Shown: one piece after another, positions 12,258-23,400 of the stretch | How positions within the stretch are numbered: the first letter of the stretch is position 1 | Layout: each line of letters begins with the position of its first letter | Assembly: GCA_001683735.1 (NCBI GenBank) | Contig: LUGG01000013.1 | Span: forward strand, 620,001-684,000 | Direction: 5' to 3' | DNA: 64,000 bases | Source: Grifola frondosa | Taxonomy: Eukaryota; Basidiomycota; Agaricomycetes; Polyporales; Grifolaceae | Program-made: the position numbers and the translations under genes | Notes under the pieces: generated by a model | Seen by the model: only the letters and a program-made list of their open reading frames with translations | Database searches by the model: none | What the model was told of the DNA's origin: nothing

Positions 12258-13246
12258 ATGGCTCATCGTCGCACCTACTCTGCACGCTATCCCGACATGG
12301 GCTCTCTTTCCCCGGACGAGCCCCCATTGACCCCCATGCTCAATATCGCATCTCTAAGCCCCGACATGTCTAACCGCAAGCCGAGGTCATACTGGATCCG
12401 CACCACCTTCCTCGCCCTCTTTGTCCTGCTCGTCGTCTCCGTCTACATCCTCCTCATCGCGCAGCCCGCGCTCTCCCCAATCTCCTTTGAGACCGACCAA
12501 GCACGCCCCGGAGCCTCCCGCTCTTCGCACTGGACTACTGACGCATTCCGCCTCGCCGCACTTCGACATAGGAAACCGAAGGGTGTCGCCGATAGCAAGG
12601 CCGCACGCCCACAGATCACGCTCGACTCCGCACAAGAACTTGCAGCCGTCTCGAGCTTCATCGCGAGCCTGCCACAGAACATGATCCCCTCGTCCGTCGA
12701 CCCATCACAGCCCATAGATCCCCAGCTCATCCTCGACTTCGACACGCGGAGCCCGCAAGCTGCGGAAGAGGTGGAGACCGTCGTGCGCGACGTCTGGTCG
12801 CGGAACCCGGTCGTATTCTATTCCAAGGTGCGTGTTGATCTTCGTTCCCGTGAATGGCTAATGAACGACCTGATCGACCCGTGACGCGCGGAAATTAGTT
12901 CTATTCTCCCATCTCACGCGAAATTAAACAACTACTCCAGGATATGTATATCAAGCCTGCGCCCACAATTATCGAGGTCGACCAGCGTTGTGCGTGTGCC
13001 CCTCGTCCTTCGAAGAATGCCAAGTATTAATTCCCAGTCCTTCTAGCCGACGAAGCCGTCCTGGCGCCCATGCTCTTTCGCCTCACCAACACCTCCGAGC
13101 TTCCCATACTTCTCGTCGGCGGACAAATGGTCGGCTCGATACAGGAAATCCGTTACCTCGCACAAAAGGGCGAACTGCAACGGATGATCACCAACGCCGG
13201 CGGTATCATTGACGGCGCGCGGAAGAAGAAGCCCAAGAAGCTGTAG
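12258..13246 (+). CDS. Glutaredoxin-like type II membrane protein lacking the active-site Cys
   Basis: The first 39 residues are cytosolic and proline-rich. A single membrane segment follows at about residues 47-68 (TFLALFVLLVVSVYILLIA), then a linker and a C-terminal glutaredoxin fold, as in the Golgi/ER Grx6 and Grx7 proteins. After splicing at 12829-12898 the active-site strand reads VVFYSK-FYSPIS, where a working enzyme has Y-C-P-Y-S, so the catalytic cysteine is serine. The glutathione-site ELPILLVGG (cis-Pro) and the following GSIQEIRYL remain. A second intron (about 12989-13048) also joins in frame and the gene ends KKKPKKL, so the fold seems maintained. It may be a scaffold or glutathione-binding protein rather than a reductase. 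An active paralogue lies at 19.3-20.1 kb. A start at 12297 is possible. Confidence 0.82.
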
Positions 13247-14516
13247 AGCACCACACGCTACACAGCTGTTTTCCCACTCGGATGTTCTACGCCGGTGTGG
13301 GACGCGCCCCGACCGGAAGGTCGGGGGGCACGTCCTGGTGGTATAGTTGGGTGTATGACTACTACACATATATCGTTCTCATACTCATCTCGTACGCGTA
13401 GCTACTACAGACGCGTTATTAGGGCCCGCGGGAGAATGTACATGTCTACCGGACTGTCTGCCGTGGTTCCCGTTCCCATCCCTGCATTAATGTCCCTTAC
13501 ACCCACCACGGCCCTCGTTGCGCCTCCCGCATCTCATGCCATTTAACCCGCATGCACACGCATTTTCGTTATTGTAGACGCCACATCTGTTTTCCTTCTC
13601 GTACATACCCCAAGTTGAGTCCTACTTACGTGTACTGTTACTACAGTGACTATATAGAGCCGTACGCGGCAGGTTCCGTATACGTCTTTGCAACTGTGCG
13701 CGGAGAGTGGTAATACCGACGACGTCATGATCTACCTATTTGGTACGCCGGTGGTATGCGTGTGGACGTTCTTGTGTCACCGAAGTGCCGTCGCATCTCC
13801 GCTCAGTGTTGCTATAGTGCTTGGTATCACGTATTGAGCATCTAACAGATTGCGTTCCAGAGCGATGTGTGATAGGTGCACATGGTGAGTGCCTGCGTAC
13901 CTCGTGAGCCAGTGATATTGAACCTATACACAGGCGTAACACAGACGTGGCTCACTGATGGAAATATACTTGACTCCATCTCGCTATGATGCTGTGGCGT
14001 TGAAGGCGACGCTAACAGCATGTGTATGACAGGTAGACTATCAAGAGGGCTTGTACATTCAGAGTCTTGAATCAGACATCTCGAAAGTTGCTAGAAACAA
14101 CCTCGCCAACGCCTAAGCGTGGCTGAAGCCGGTGAGATTTTGAAGCTCCTTATGTTTAAAGAAGAGCCTAATATCGATTCTTATCATCACGAGATATCTC
14201 CCATGGTCATTCATGTCGAGAAACTGTACTGCTGCGCCGCTGCGATTAAGTCTGCTGCGTAAAACCTAAGCATCAACTGACCCCTCATTGACCCTTGTTT
14301 TGTCGGTGCGGGCTTCGTGTATAAGACATGTTCGCTGTATCTACATACTCCTAGAGCCTACCTCGCTCTTTCTCTAAGTCGTCTTGTACTTCGCGCAAGT
14401 CATCCATCGTAATCGCGTACATGCTTTTACTGATGCCTCATCTATCTTTCAACAGGTTTGGCTTCGACTCTCCTGCATCCACTACACCCATTCCACATCT
14501 TTTCACCCTCGACTTC
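13247..14516. other. Intergenic region, left part of duplication copy 1
   Basis: No gene is seen. 13425-13529 and 14097-14516 match the flank of the second copy (16047-16150 and 16150-16576); the block between them has no counterpart there. Repeated words ahead of both BTB genes, such as TCATTGACCCTTGTTTTGTCG, mark duplicated promoter sequence. Confidence 0.55.
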
Positions 14517-16046
14517 ATGGCCAGTTCAACCGCTGCTGATCCCCAAGAACCGAGCGTTACAGGCCCACGGGCTCCATTCGACGATGAGGATGCGGACCTG
14601 ATCATACGATGCCCGGACGGCGCAGAGTTCTGGGTATACAAGAGCATCCTCGGCAGAGCATCTCCAGTCTTCAAGGGGATGTCCACCTTGCCACCTCCGC
14701 CACCCGATGTCCAGCGCGACCCGTCGAATCAGGACTATAGGGATGGTGTTCCTGTGGTTCACGTCTCGGAGGATGCTCGCACGATGGAGCTCCTGCTCAC
14801 GTTCTGTTATCCGATGAAGGATCCTCAGTTGACGACCTTCGACGATATACGGACGGTGGCGGAGGCGGGGCAAAAGTATGCGATGACTGCCGTGATTCAA
14901 GCCGTTCGAGAGGCATTTATCGTTTTCTCCGAGGCTAACGGTTCATCTGCATATATCCTCGCTCATCATCTTCGATGGCCGGAAGAAGCTCGTGCAGCGG
15001 CGAGGGCGGCACTGCGCCAACCATGGGATGTTATGTGTCGGCCATCCACTCATTTGAATTTCATTGATGCTCCGGGATATTGCAAATTATTGGACTACTA
15101 CTCTCGATGCTGGAGACGGGTCATTGCCATTAAACCGGTCCTTCCAAAGTTACCCTGGTCGATGTACAGTGATACTCAAGATGATCCAAGTGGCTCCAAA
15201 TGTTCCAAAGACGGGAGAGCTTGCTGGTTTCGTAGCTACGTGGACCAAGTCTCCCAGACTCTCAGAGAGCGGCCTTGCGAATCTACTGCCGCTGATCCTG
15301 TTATAGTCAATGTGGCACGGGAGCTTGGCTTGAAATGCAGTTCCTGTCAAGACTATGTCAATAACAGCTTGGACAGGATGAGCAAGGCCCTCGCCGAAGA
15401 GGTAAAGAAACAGATTGACAAGGTATGTAACGGGCAGTCATATGAGTGGTCAGGTGTGCTCATCATGTTCGACAACCAGGTTTCACTCGATCTCGACTTC
15501 GAATAGTTCGCAATGTTCCTCTGTATGTTCTTCTATCAAATTGCTTTTCAGGTGGGTTGGTCGGGCTTCACGGATTATCGACTGTGCTGATCTATTGCGT
15601 AAACAGAGATCAGTCGGGCTGTCGGTGACATGAAGAATCGTTGTCAAAGAGACTTGGGGACAGGGGAGGTTGAGTGCGGGTCGTTTTGTTCCGTTCCAAG
15701 TCTCAAACTTGAAAGTTGCAGCATATGTATGAAGGACTACATGAGCGATTGGGGGTTATTTGGCAGTTTCTTGGCTATGAATATGAATCTTGAATCACAC
15801 AGAAGATTTCGACAAGCGGAATGTTGTAGTAAACGGACGATGATGAATTTTCGAGCCGGATGGACCGCTGGTCAGAGTTGCCAGCGCCTAAAGCGCTGAC
15901 TGCCGCAGATGAAGCACGATTCTCTCTATTCACGCCGTATATGCGATTCAATGTTATAACCATCACGATTCCGCTGATGGCAACAGGAACACAAAGGACA
16001 GTGTCGGAAGCAGGGCAATAATCGTCATCCCAGGCATAAAGCAGGA
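13425..16046. repeat. Tandem segmental duplication, copy 1
   Basis: Begins with CCCGCGGGAGAATG at 13425, just behind the glutaredoxin-like gene, and ends near 16046 with CAGGCATAAAGCAGGA. It carries the intact BTB gene with its 5' and 3' flanks. Copy 2 follows directly at 16047. Compared with copy 2 it contains about 567 extra nt (roughly 13530-14096) and a longer 3' flank near 15680-15800. Confidence 0.8.
14517..15506 (+). CDS. BTB/POZ domain protein, tandem copy 1
   Basis: BTB domain from residue 20 (DEDADLIIRCPDGAEFWVYK, then ASPVFKGMS) to about residue 110 (LLLTFCYPMKDPQL). An alpha-helical tail follows, with cysteine pairs in KCSKDGRACW and LKCSSCQDY. A 57-nt 3' intron (15423-15479) with perfect GTATGT/CAG ends leads to a tiny exon encoding VSLDLDFE; because its length is a multiple of three, retaining it would keep the frame. 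The ATG at 14517 is chosen although the frame is open to 14421: in copy 2 the matching upstream segment is out of frame, so it is not conserved as coding. The function is unknown; BTB expansions are common in basidiomycetes. Confidence 0.85.
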   Translation: MASSTAADPQEPSVTGPRAPFDDEDADLIIRCPDGAEFWVYKSILGRASPVFKGMSTLPPPPPDVQRDPSNQDYRDGVPVVHVSEDARTMELLLTFCYPMKDPQLTTFDDIRTVAEAGQKYAMTAVIQAVREAFIVFSEANGSSAYILAHHLRWPEEARAAARAALRQPWDVMCRPSTHLNFIDAPGYCKLLDYYSRCWRRVIAIKPVLPKLPWSMYSDTQDDPSGSKCSKDGRACWFRSYVDQVSQTLRERPCESTAADPVIVNVARELGLKCSSCQDYVNNSLDRMSKALAEEVKKQIDKVCNGQSYEWSGVLIMFDNQVSLDLDFE

Positions 16047-17943
16047 CCCGCGGGAGAATGCACATGTTTGCTGGATGATCTGTGGTTCCCGTTCCCATCC
16101 CTGCATTAATGTCCCTTATACTCCACCACGTCCCTCGTTGCGCCTTCCACAACGTCGCCCAAGCATGGCCGAAGCCGGTTAGATATTGAACCTCCTTGCG
16201 TCAATTGACGAGCCTACTATTGATTCTTATCATCACGCAGATATCTTCCCTGGGCATTCATGTCGACATCGAGGAACTGTATTGCTGCGCCTCTGCGATT
16301 GAGTCTGCTGCGTGAATCCTGAGCATCAACTGACCCTCATTGACCCTTGTTTTGTCGATTCCGGCTTCCCAAGAGTTTCGTGTACATAACATGTTCGCTG
16401 TCTCTATATATTCCTAGAGTCCTGCTTCGCTCTTTCTTAGTACGTCGTCTTTTACTTCGCGCAAGTCGTCTATCGCAATCACATAACACCCCTTTCACTG
16501 ACGCCTCTTTCAACAGGTTTGGCTTCGACTCTCCTGTATCCACTTCCCCCACTCCACATCCTTCACCGTCGACTTCATGGCCAGTTCAGCCGCTGCCGAT
16601 CCGCAAGAACCGAGCGTTACAGGCGCGCGTGCTCCGTTCGACGATGCAGATGCGGACTTGATCATACGATGCCCGGACGGCGCGGAGTTCTGGGTGTACA
16701 AAAGCATACTCGCTAGAGCATCTCCAGTCTTCAAAGAGATGTTTGCCTTCCCACCTCCGCCTTTCGGTCTCCAGCACGACCCATCGAACAAGGACTACCG
16801 AAACAGTGTTCCCGTAGTTGACGTCTCGGAGGACACCCACGCGATGGAGCTCTTGCTCACGTTCTGTTATCCAATGAAGGCTCCCAAATTGAAGACCTTC
16901 GAAGATATACAGGCGGCAGCGGAAGCTGGAAAAAAGTATGAGATGACTGAGTTAGTTCAGTTCGCTCGGGAGGCGCTTCCAGTCTTCGCTCAGTCCAACG
17001 CACCGTTGGCGTACGTCCTCGCCTGTGTTTTCCGATGGTCGCAGGAAGCTCGCGCGGCGGCGAAGCTCACGTTGCGCGAGCCATGGGACGCTATGTGTCG
17101 ACCATCTCCCCAATTGAATTGCATCGATACTTCGGATTATTGCAAATTACAGGACTACTACTCTCGATGCCGGAGAGGTGTTATTGCCATTAGCTCAGCC
17201 TCTCTAAACGATTACTGCATCCCGCGGTCCTGCTACGCATGTTCGAAACTGCGAGACGGGACACCTAACTGGTTCCGTACATATGCAGATGCGATCTTCC
17301 CGGCTCTCAGGGAGCGTCCTTGAGGGTCTACTGTCACCGATTCTTATGTAGTCAATTATGCACGGGAGCTTGGGTTGAAATGCAGTAACTGTCAACAGAG
17401 CGTCCATTCCTCCCTAGCCAGCATGAGCAAAACCCTCATCCAACAGGTAGAAGCCCAAATTGCGAAGGTATGTAACGAACCATTATACGAGTCAGCCGTG
17501 CTCATGCTCGACAACCAGGTTTCGCTCGACCTCGACTTCGAATAGTTCGCGATGTTCCTCTGTATGTTCTTCTATCAAATTGCTTTTCAGGTGGGTCGGT
17601 CTGGCTTCACGGATTATCGACTGCGCTGATTTATTGCGGAACAGAGATCTGTCATACTGTTGGTGTTATGAAGAATCGTCGTTAGAGAGACTTGGGGAAA
17701 TGTTGTAAACGAATGATGATGATGAACTTTCGAACCATCTGCACCGCCGAACTCGTTCACTTGTTTAGAGTTGCCAGCGGTTCTGCGTACTTTCTGGGTT
17801 CGCCGAAGTCTGCCGTAGATGAGCCAGACTCGAATATGCCATTCAATGGTGTAGCCGTCACGTTTCCACTTATGGCGACAGGAACACGTTGAGAGCAGTG
17901 CAATACTCGTCGTTGCATGCCAACACCAGGCATGAAGCCAAAC
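16047..17943. repeat. Tandem segmental duplication, copy 2
   Basis: Head-to-tail second copy of 13425-16046, starting with the same CCCGCGGGAGAATG and ending near 17943 with CAGGCATGAAGCC. Corresponding blocks are clearly alignable by eye along the promoter, BTB gene and 3' flank but carry many substitutions, so the duplication is not recent. Confidence 0.8.
16577..17545 (+). pseudogene. BTB/POZ gene, tandem copy 2, truncated by a nonsense codon
   Basis: Same start context and domain as copy 1 (MASSAAADPQEPSVTGARAP, DADADLIIRCPDGAEFWVYK). The frame stops at 17321-17323: copy 1 has R-P-C-E-S-T, whereas this copy has R-P-stop-G-S-T (TGC to TGA). The rest of the homologous sequence is still present and open after the stop (ARELGLKCSNCQQSVHSSLA), and the terminal intron and VSLDLDFE exon end at 17545. 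A 248-residue protein retaining the whole BTB domain could still be made. This is a substitution, unlike the homopolymer frame breaks elsewhere in the window, so it is probably real. Confidence 0.75.
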
Positions 17944-18083
17944 GGCATGCTTAGTGGAACATGCGCGATGGAAACTAAGCGCAACGAATATGCACAAAAG
18001 CAAGGTGTCATTAGATTATCTAGCTCACTACATGAGCGCGGGCCCTTGAAGCGGTGACAAACGAACAAGTTGCGGTGTCGATG
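17546..18083. other. 3' flank of duplication copy 2
   Basis: Sequence up to about 17943 matches the flank of copy 1 (to 16046). Nothing else is recognised before the 3' end of the minus-strand HAD gene. Confidence 0.5.
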
Positions 18084-19068
18084 CTACCACGTATCAGACA
18101 GCTCGTCGTAAGGCGGCAACCCCCACTCCTCCGGGTCAAAGTCTTCCAGCGACCTGAGCATCTGGTCCGGCTGTTCAGCGCCCGTGATCGCGTCGCCGCC
18201 AGCGCGAGCAGATTTGGGTCCGGGACCCACACCACTGCGCGATCTCAGCATCCAGGCACGCGCGAAACAAAATGACACAACGCCTTACCATTCATCCCTG
18301 CGCGCTTCCCCGCCTGCACGCCCGCGACCGCATCCTCGAACACTAGTCCCCGCGCTCGCTCGCTCAGCTCCTCCACGCCCGCTGGCTCCACACCCACCCT
18401 GCGCCCGAGCCAGCGCTCCGCCGCGACAAGGAACACGTCCGGGCACGGCTTTCCGCGGCCGGGCGCGAGGAGCCCGTCGTCGGGACACACGACGCGCCCC
18501 TCGAAGCACCCAAAGAGCGTGTCGTGGAGGTGCGCGCTCTTCAGCGCGAAGTTGCGCCGCTGTGAGCCCGTCGCGAGCGCGAGCGGCACCCCATGTCGGT
18601 GCAGGTGCCGCGACGCAGGCCGTCGCCAACGGACGGCCAGCGTAGGTCCAGTGCGTCGTTGTGTGAGGTATGTGTCGATTGTGAAGGTGGGCGGGAGGTC
18701 CGGGAAAAAGGAGAGGAGGTGCGCGGCGGCTTCGCGCTCGGCTGTGAGAATGGGTTACTAGTACCGGATAGGGTGGGACGGAGGGAAGCGGCGTACGCAT
18801 GCCCATGAGCCCGGCTTTGATATCCCAGGTCATCTCTTTGCCGTATTGCCCAAGGATCTCATCTGCATTGCTGTGAGGGTGTCGCGAAACCAGATAGGGC
18901 GGGAAAAGGACACGCACTGGTCACTTCGGTGTAGATCCTTTCGGAGTCGATAAGCAGCCCTGGCCTCGAAGATCAGGTGCATAGATATACGTATGGCTGA
19001 AATCAACGCACCGTCCATATCGAAGATAACATACTCGATTTAGGACGTGCAGGCTTAAGGTCCTCCAT
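18084..19068 (-). CDS. HAD-superfamily phosphatase (HDHD1/GS1-like), two frame breaks
   Basis: All HAD motifs are readable: EYVIFDMDG(intron)LLIDSERIYTE (motif I, nucleophile Asp and acid Asp), LATGSQRRNF (motif II), GRGKPCPDVF (motif III Lys) and LVFEDAVAGVQAG (motif IV). The family is closest to pseudouridine-5'-phosphatase/GS1-type enzymes, which act on small phosphate esters in the cytosol. The C-terminus reads VVWVPDPNLLAL, then in another frame EQPDQMLRSLEDF and EEWGLPPYDE. Two breaks are visible. The leader MEDLKPARPK and EYVIFDMDG are out of frame, fixed by a fourth A in the AAA run at about 19038. Near 18205 one G is missing. The gene is either an assembly-damaged active gene or a young pseudogene. 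Confidence 0.75.
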
Positions 19069-19269
19069 GGCTTACAGCTTTGCGATATGTAAAGCTTTTG
19101 GGTATCTGGTGTCAATGTGGTCGGGTATAGTCCAGTATAGCGCCCATGATTGCGGCTTCCATGGTTCCACTAGATAGCATCCATGAGGTCGAGATTAACA
19201 GTGAGAAGTCATACATTGGATTCGCATGATGTATATATAGTAAAGATGACGCTACGAATACAAGACTAC

Positions 19270-20134
19270 TTACAATATATGCCGAAGAGAGCAGCTCACT
19301 ATGTTAGCATGGACTTTCAGCCCTCCTTCCTCCAACAACGTCTTCAATCTCTGCTCGTCATGCATATTCTGGATGTCATCAGAACCGCCGATGGTTTCTC
19401 CCTAGAAGAAGACAATGGGGTCAGTTCCAGTTGGTACCTCACAGACGAAAGCCTCATACCTTGAGAAGGATATTCGGCACAGTAGTTCTTCCTGTCAACC
19501 TTGCAAGGATAGCTTGGATCTGCGGCCCGTCCGAGCGTGTATTGATCTCGATGATTTTGGGCGGCGGGGAGATGTCGTAAGTGGTGAGAAGGGCCTTGGC
19601 TCGCTGAGAATACCTGGCAAGCAGCATTAGAATAGATGTGGTCAGGCAATGCAGCGATGGGACGTACGGGCAATACGTCTTGCTGAACACGACCAGAGGA
19701 TATTTTGCGTTCAGTGTCTTCAAATGAGCCTCCCAATCGTCATCCCCTTCCGGCGAGTATACTCTGAAGTCGACGGGATTCTCCGAGTCGACGGTCACAG
19801 ATCCAAGGCCCTCCACTCTGATTGACCCGCCGTCTTCGTCAAGACGTCTCTCGGGGTATGCGGTGACGAAATGCAGGAGCGCGTCAACCTCGCGCACAGC
19901 TGCTGTGTGAAGCGCAGCATTTTCTGCTTGCTTTGCCTCTGCGACGCGGCCGGCGCGAGAAGATGAAGGCGAGAAGCCGTAGTCTTTGAGTGACGAAGAG
20001 AGCGAGAGGAAGGACGGTATGGGGTATTTGCTGAGGAATAACAGAGCAACCACGAAGAGGATGATAACCAACCAGATGACTCGCCGCCTGCGGTAGGGAG
20101 AGCCCGCCCAAGGCCGCGTCGGAGGAGTGTTCAT
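19270..20134 (-). CDS. Monothiol glutaredoxin, Grx6/Grx7-type, secretory pathway
   Basis: Type II membrane protein: a basic N-terminus (YRRRR), a membrane segment at about residues 20-36 (VIWLVIILFVVALLFL), a lumenal linker and a glutaredoxin domain. The active site, completed across an intron at about 19617-19668, is TYCPYSQRAKALL, so the nucleophilic Cys is present. The cis-Pro segment TTVPNILLKG and GGSDDIQNMH follow. Family members reduce glutathione mixed disulfides or bind Fe-S in the Golgi/ER. The start is the ATG giving MNTPPTRP; another in-frame ATG lies 33 nt upstream. The C-terminal exon ends SLRHIL at 19270. The gene is divergent from COG2 with 311 nt between starts. Confidence 0.88.
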
Positions 20135-20445
20135 GATTGAGGACCTGGTAGTGGTAAGCTGGCACACAGATGGTGTGTGAAGTGAGAAAAGCAGAAGCTT
20201 CCAGAGCGAGATTTAGCAAGTTCACAGCGTGTTCACAGCATCAATTTGCGCAGCCAAAAAATCAAGTCAAATGGACGACATGGGAGAGGCGCCACCGACG
20301 ACAGATGGACAGCCGCAGGGTCACACGTGACTCCCGTTGAGTACATGGCTTCCTTTTCTGGATAAATTCCTACTTGCTATCCACCTCTTTCACCGTTGAC
20401 CCCCACTTGTCGGCGTCCAATCAACATTGCTGTCGCTGATGGACT
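20135..20445. promoter_or_regulatory. Divergent promoter region, glutaredoxin and COG2
   Basis: 311 nt between the two start codons. No clear TATA box was recognised; a pyrimidine-rich stretch lies before the COG2 ATG. Confidence 0.35.
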
Positions 20446-23400
20446 ATGGCATCAGTCAGGAGCCCAGAGGCATTCAGCTCTCGAGACCCATTCGAACTGG
20501 AGCGGCTTGCGGAGGAGCTCGCAACCCGTGAGCTCGGCGAGGACCTATCTGCGGTGCAACATGATCTTCCTCTCTATGTCCCTCTTTCTCATGACAATCC
20601 ATACCTTTCTGCTGAAACGTTCGATGTCGAGGTCTTCTTGTTGTCGCGCTCCTATACTTCTCTGCCCGACTTACGTTCTGAGCTTCGGGACTATCTTGCA
20701 ACTCTGAAGGAGGAACTTGTGAAGCTCATCAATGATGACTACGAGGCGTTTATCAGCTTAAGCACAGACTTGAGAGGAGAGGGTGCAAGACTGGAGAGGT
20801 TGAAGGCCCCACTAAGTGATCTTAAAGCCCAAGTTCTTGTACGTTGCACTTCGTTACACTGTAGGCTACGATATAGTAATAATATGTCGCCTGGTTGAAA
20901 TAGGAATCTAGAGCTACCCTGCAAGAACTACAGAATGCTATTCAGCAAAAATTGAACCGGCGTTCTGCACTCAGAGAAGAGAAGGTATGTTATATGCTAT
21001 CTACCCCACCTCTACCTCGAAGGTAGTTCGCACTATCGGTCTGGACCCATGTCCTCTCTAAAATGGCGCAGTGAGTTGTCGGCGTTGCCCATATACTGAT
21101 GAAACTATATATCACGCCCACTGGGGATGAGTCAAATGACGAAGTTCGGCTACGCTATATGCGCTTTAATGACAGCTCGAGCATATGCCACCTACGAATT
21201 CGCAATATATTACCCCTTCTCTGCTCGATGACTAACTTTGCTATGTTATCCAGGCTTTCCTCCATTTGCTACTCAAAATCTCAGAGTCCATCACTCGTCT
21301 GGAGTCACTACTTCTCATCTCGTCTCCGAACGAGGGCGACCAGTCTCCAGAAGTTAGCAGCATGAAATTGGCTAGTCGAACGGATGAGGACGCGATAGAA
21401 GACAGGTGAACTGCACGGACGAATCTCGATGCTGGTCGCTAACAAGAAATTCCCATAGAACACGCGGGAATCGCGCCAAACATCTCGCCCGCGTCGCAGC
21501 GGAGTACACTCAATTACTTTATCACGTCTCTCGAGCACGTACAGAGGAATGCGCGTTCGTCGACGAGTCACAACGGGTTTGTGAGCTGTCCCGTCCCTCC
21601 GACTCGCGCAGTCCGCTGACGCTCGCTTTCCCAGCGGATCGACCGCATCAAAGCGACAATGTCCTCAGACCTCGACCATCTCTTTGCGACGACTGTCGTT
21701 TCGCTGACTAGCGGTAAGGAGCTCGGTAAGAGCGCCAAGGCAAGTGAACTCGAGAAGACCAAGTGGATCGCGGATGTCACGGAGTGCCTGCGCACGTACG
21801 ATGTTCTGGGTCTCTGGCGCGACGCAGAGGATTTTTGCTGCGCGAGGTCGTGCGCGACTTCGTGAAGAAGGCGAGCGTTGTCCCTCTTTCTCGGTTATTC
21901 GTGGCTCATCTCCTAACCCCGTTCTCCAGACGATATACCCGGGCGCGCTGACTGCGCCACACTCGCCCATCGCCCCACATACACCCTTCATCGGACGTGT
22001 ACGCTCACCTGCTCCGCCATTGACAGCGTCTCACCCGCCACGCACCCCGTACACGCCCTTCACCGCGTTCGCATCCAAACAGAACCCGTTCGAGGCGAGT
22101 ATTACCGCAAGCTCGTCCGCGCACCTGCTCGACGATGCAGATGACGCGCTCGCGGCGCTGTATAACACCGTGCTGCGCTTCGTCGCACGCGACCTGCGGC
22201 GCATCATGGAGATCGCGGAGGGTGTGTGTGTGCAATCCGGCGAACGCTCTGCAGGCAGAGAGGAGTGCGGATTCGAGATCATGGCGAACGTGGTGTGGGC
22301 AGAGGTCGGGCGCGCGATCATGGACGAGCTCGGGAGTGTGGTGTTTGCGGCGGGGAAGCCGGATGAGTTTCGCAAGGTGAGGTCTCCCAGAGTTTCGTGC
22401 ATATCGAAGTGTTCATGCTGATGCGCGACAATAGCACCACGAGACGACTCAGGCGTTCATCCGTTCGCTCGAGTTCTTGGCGCCATCGGTACATGCAGTT
22501 GAGGCGATGCGCGTCCACCCCGTATACATATCTTTCGAGCGGCGTTGGCAACTGCCTGTATACTTCCAGTTGCGCTGGAAGGAGATTGTGACCAAGCTAG
22601 AGGAGGCACTAGCCGTTACGGGCCTGGAACGGACGACCGGAAAAGGTACCGATAATTTCACAGAAGCTGTTTAACAATTCTTGCTCATTTGCTCCATCTC
22701 TAGAACCGTTTGTCACGTCGCAGGCTGCAGCAGTCTGGGACGCAATCACCGCCTGCTGGAGCGCAGAGGTGTACATCCCGGATCTGAGCCATCGATTCTG
22801 GAAATTCACACTGCAGGTCTGTGATTCGGCTGCAGTAAGCGAAGTTCTGGCTGTTGAGCGTAAATTTTCCTAGCTTCTAAGCAGGTACAGGACCTGGCTG
22901 GACAGCAGCTTGCCGGCGTTCGAACCTCCACCCAAGGTCGCAGCGGCTGTGGCTGCTGAGAAGGTCGGAAATGTGCGTATTTAGCTGGGCTCTTCACGAT
23001 CCTCAGATAATGCTCAGCTCATCTCCCACTAGGTACCCGGAGGACCTCCCTCTGCTATCTCCCGTGCTTCCACACCCATCCCTACGGAAGCTGTCTCTAC
23101 GGAGAGCACGGCCGCGGATGAGCTGCTCCTTCAGCAGTTCGCAACGGCCATCACTGATATTCAGGCAATTCAAGAGCAAGTATGGAGGCTTTGGCGTGAA
23201 GAACTGAGCATGATGTTGCCCGAGACTGCTAGCAGCGGAGAGGATGACGGCGTCAGCGCTGAAGGTAAGACGAGCGTATGTGTGGTGACCTATTCTAACT
23301 GAAACCATTACCCAGATGCCCTCAAGGGAGCGCTGTCCAAGCCCATATCGCTCATACCACCGCTCTCTAGTCAAATTATCTTCATCCTGTCCCGCAGGGC

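Noticed and set aside
14421..14516. Upstream in-frame ATG extending BTB copy 1 by 32 residues
   Set aside because: The homologous segment before copy 2 is out of frame, so it is not conserved as protein.
18285..18917. 210-codon open frame on the minus strand
   Set aside because: It is the wrong frame of the HAD gene; the HAD motifs lie in 18245-18589 and neighbouring exons in another frame.
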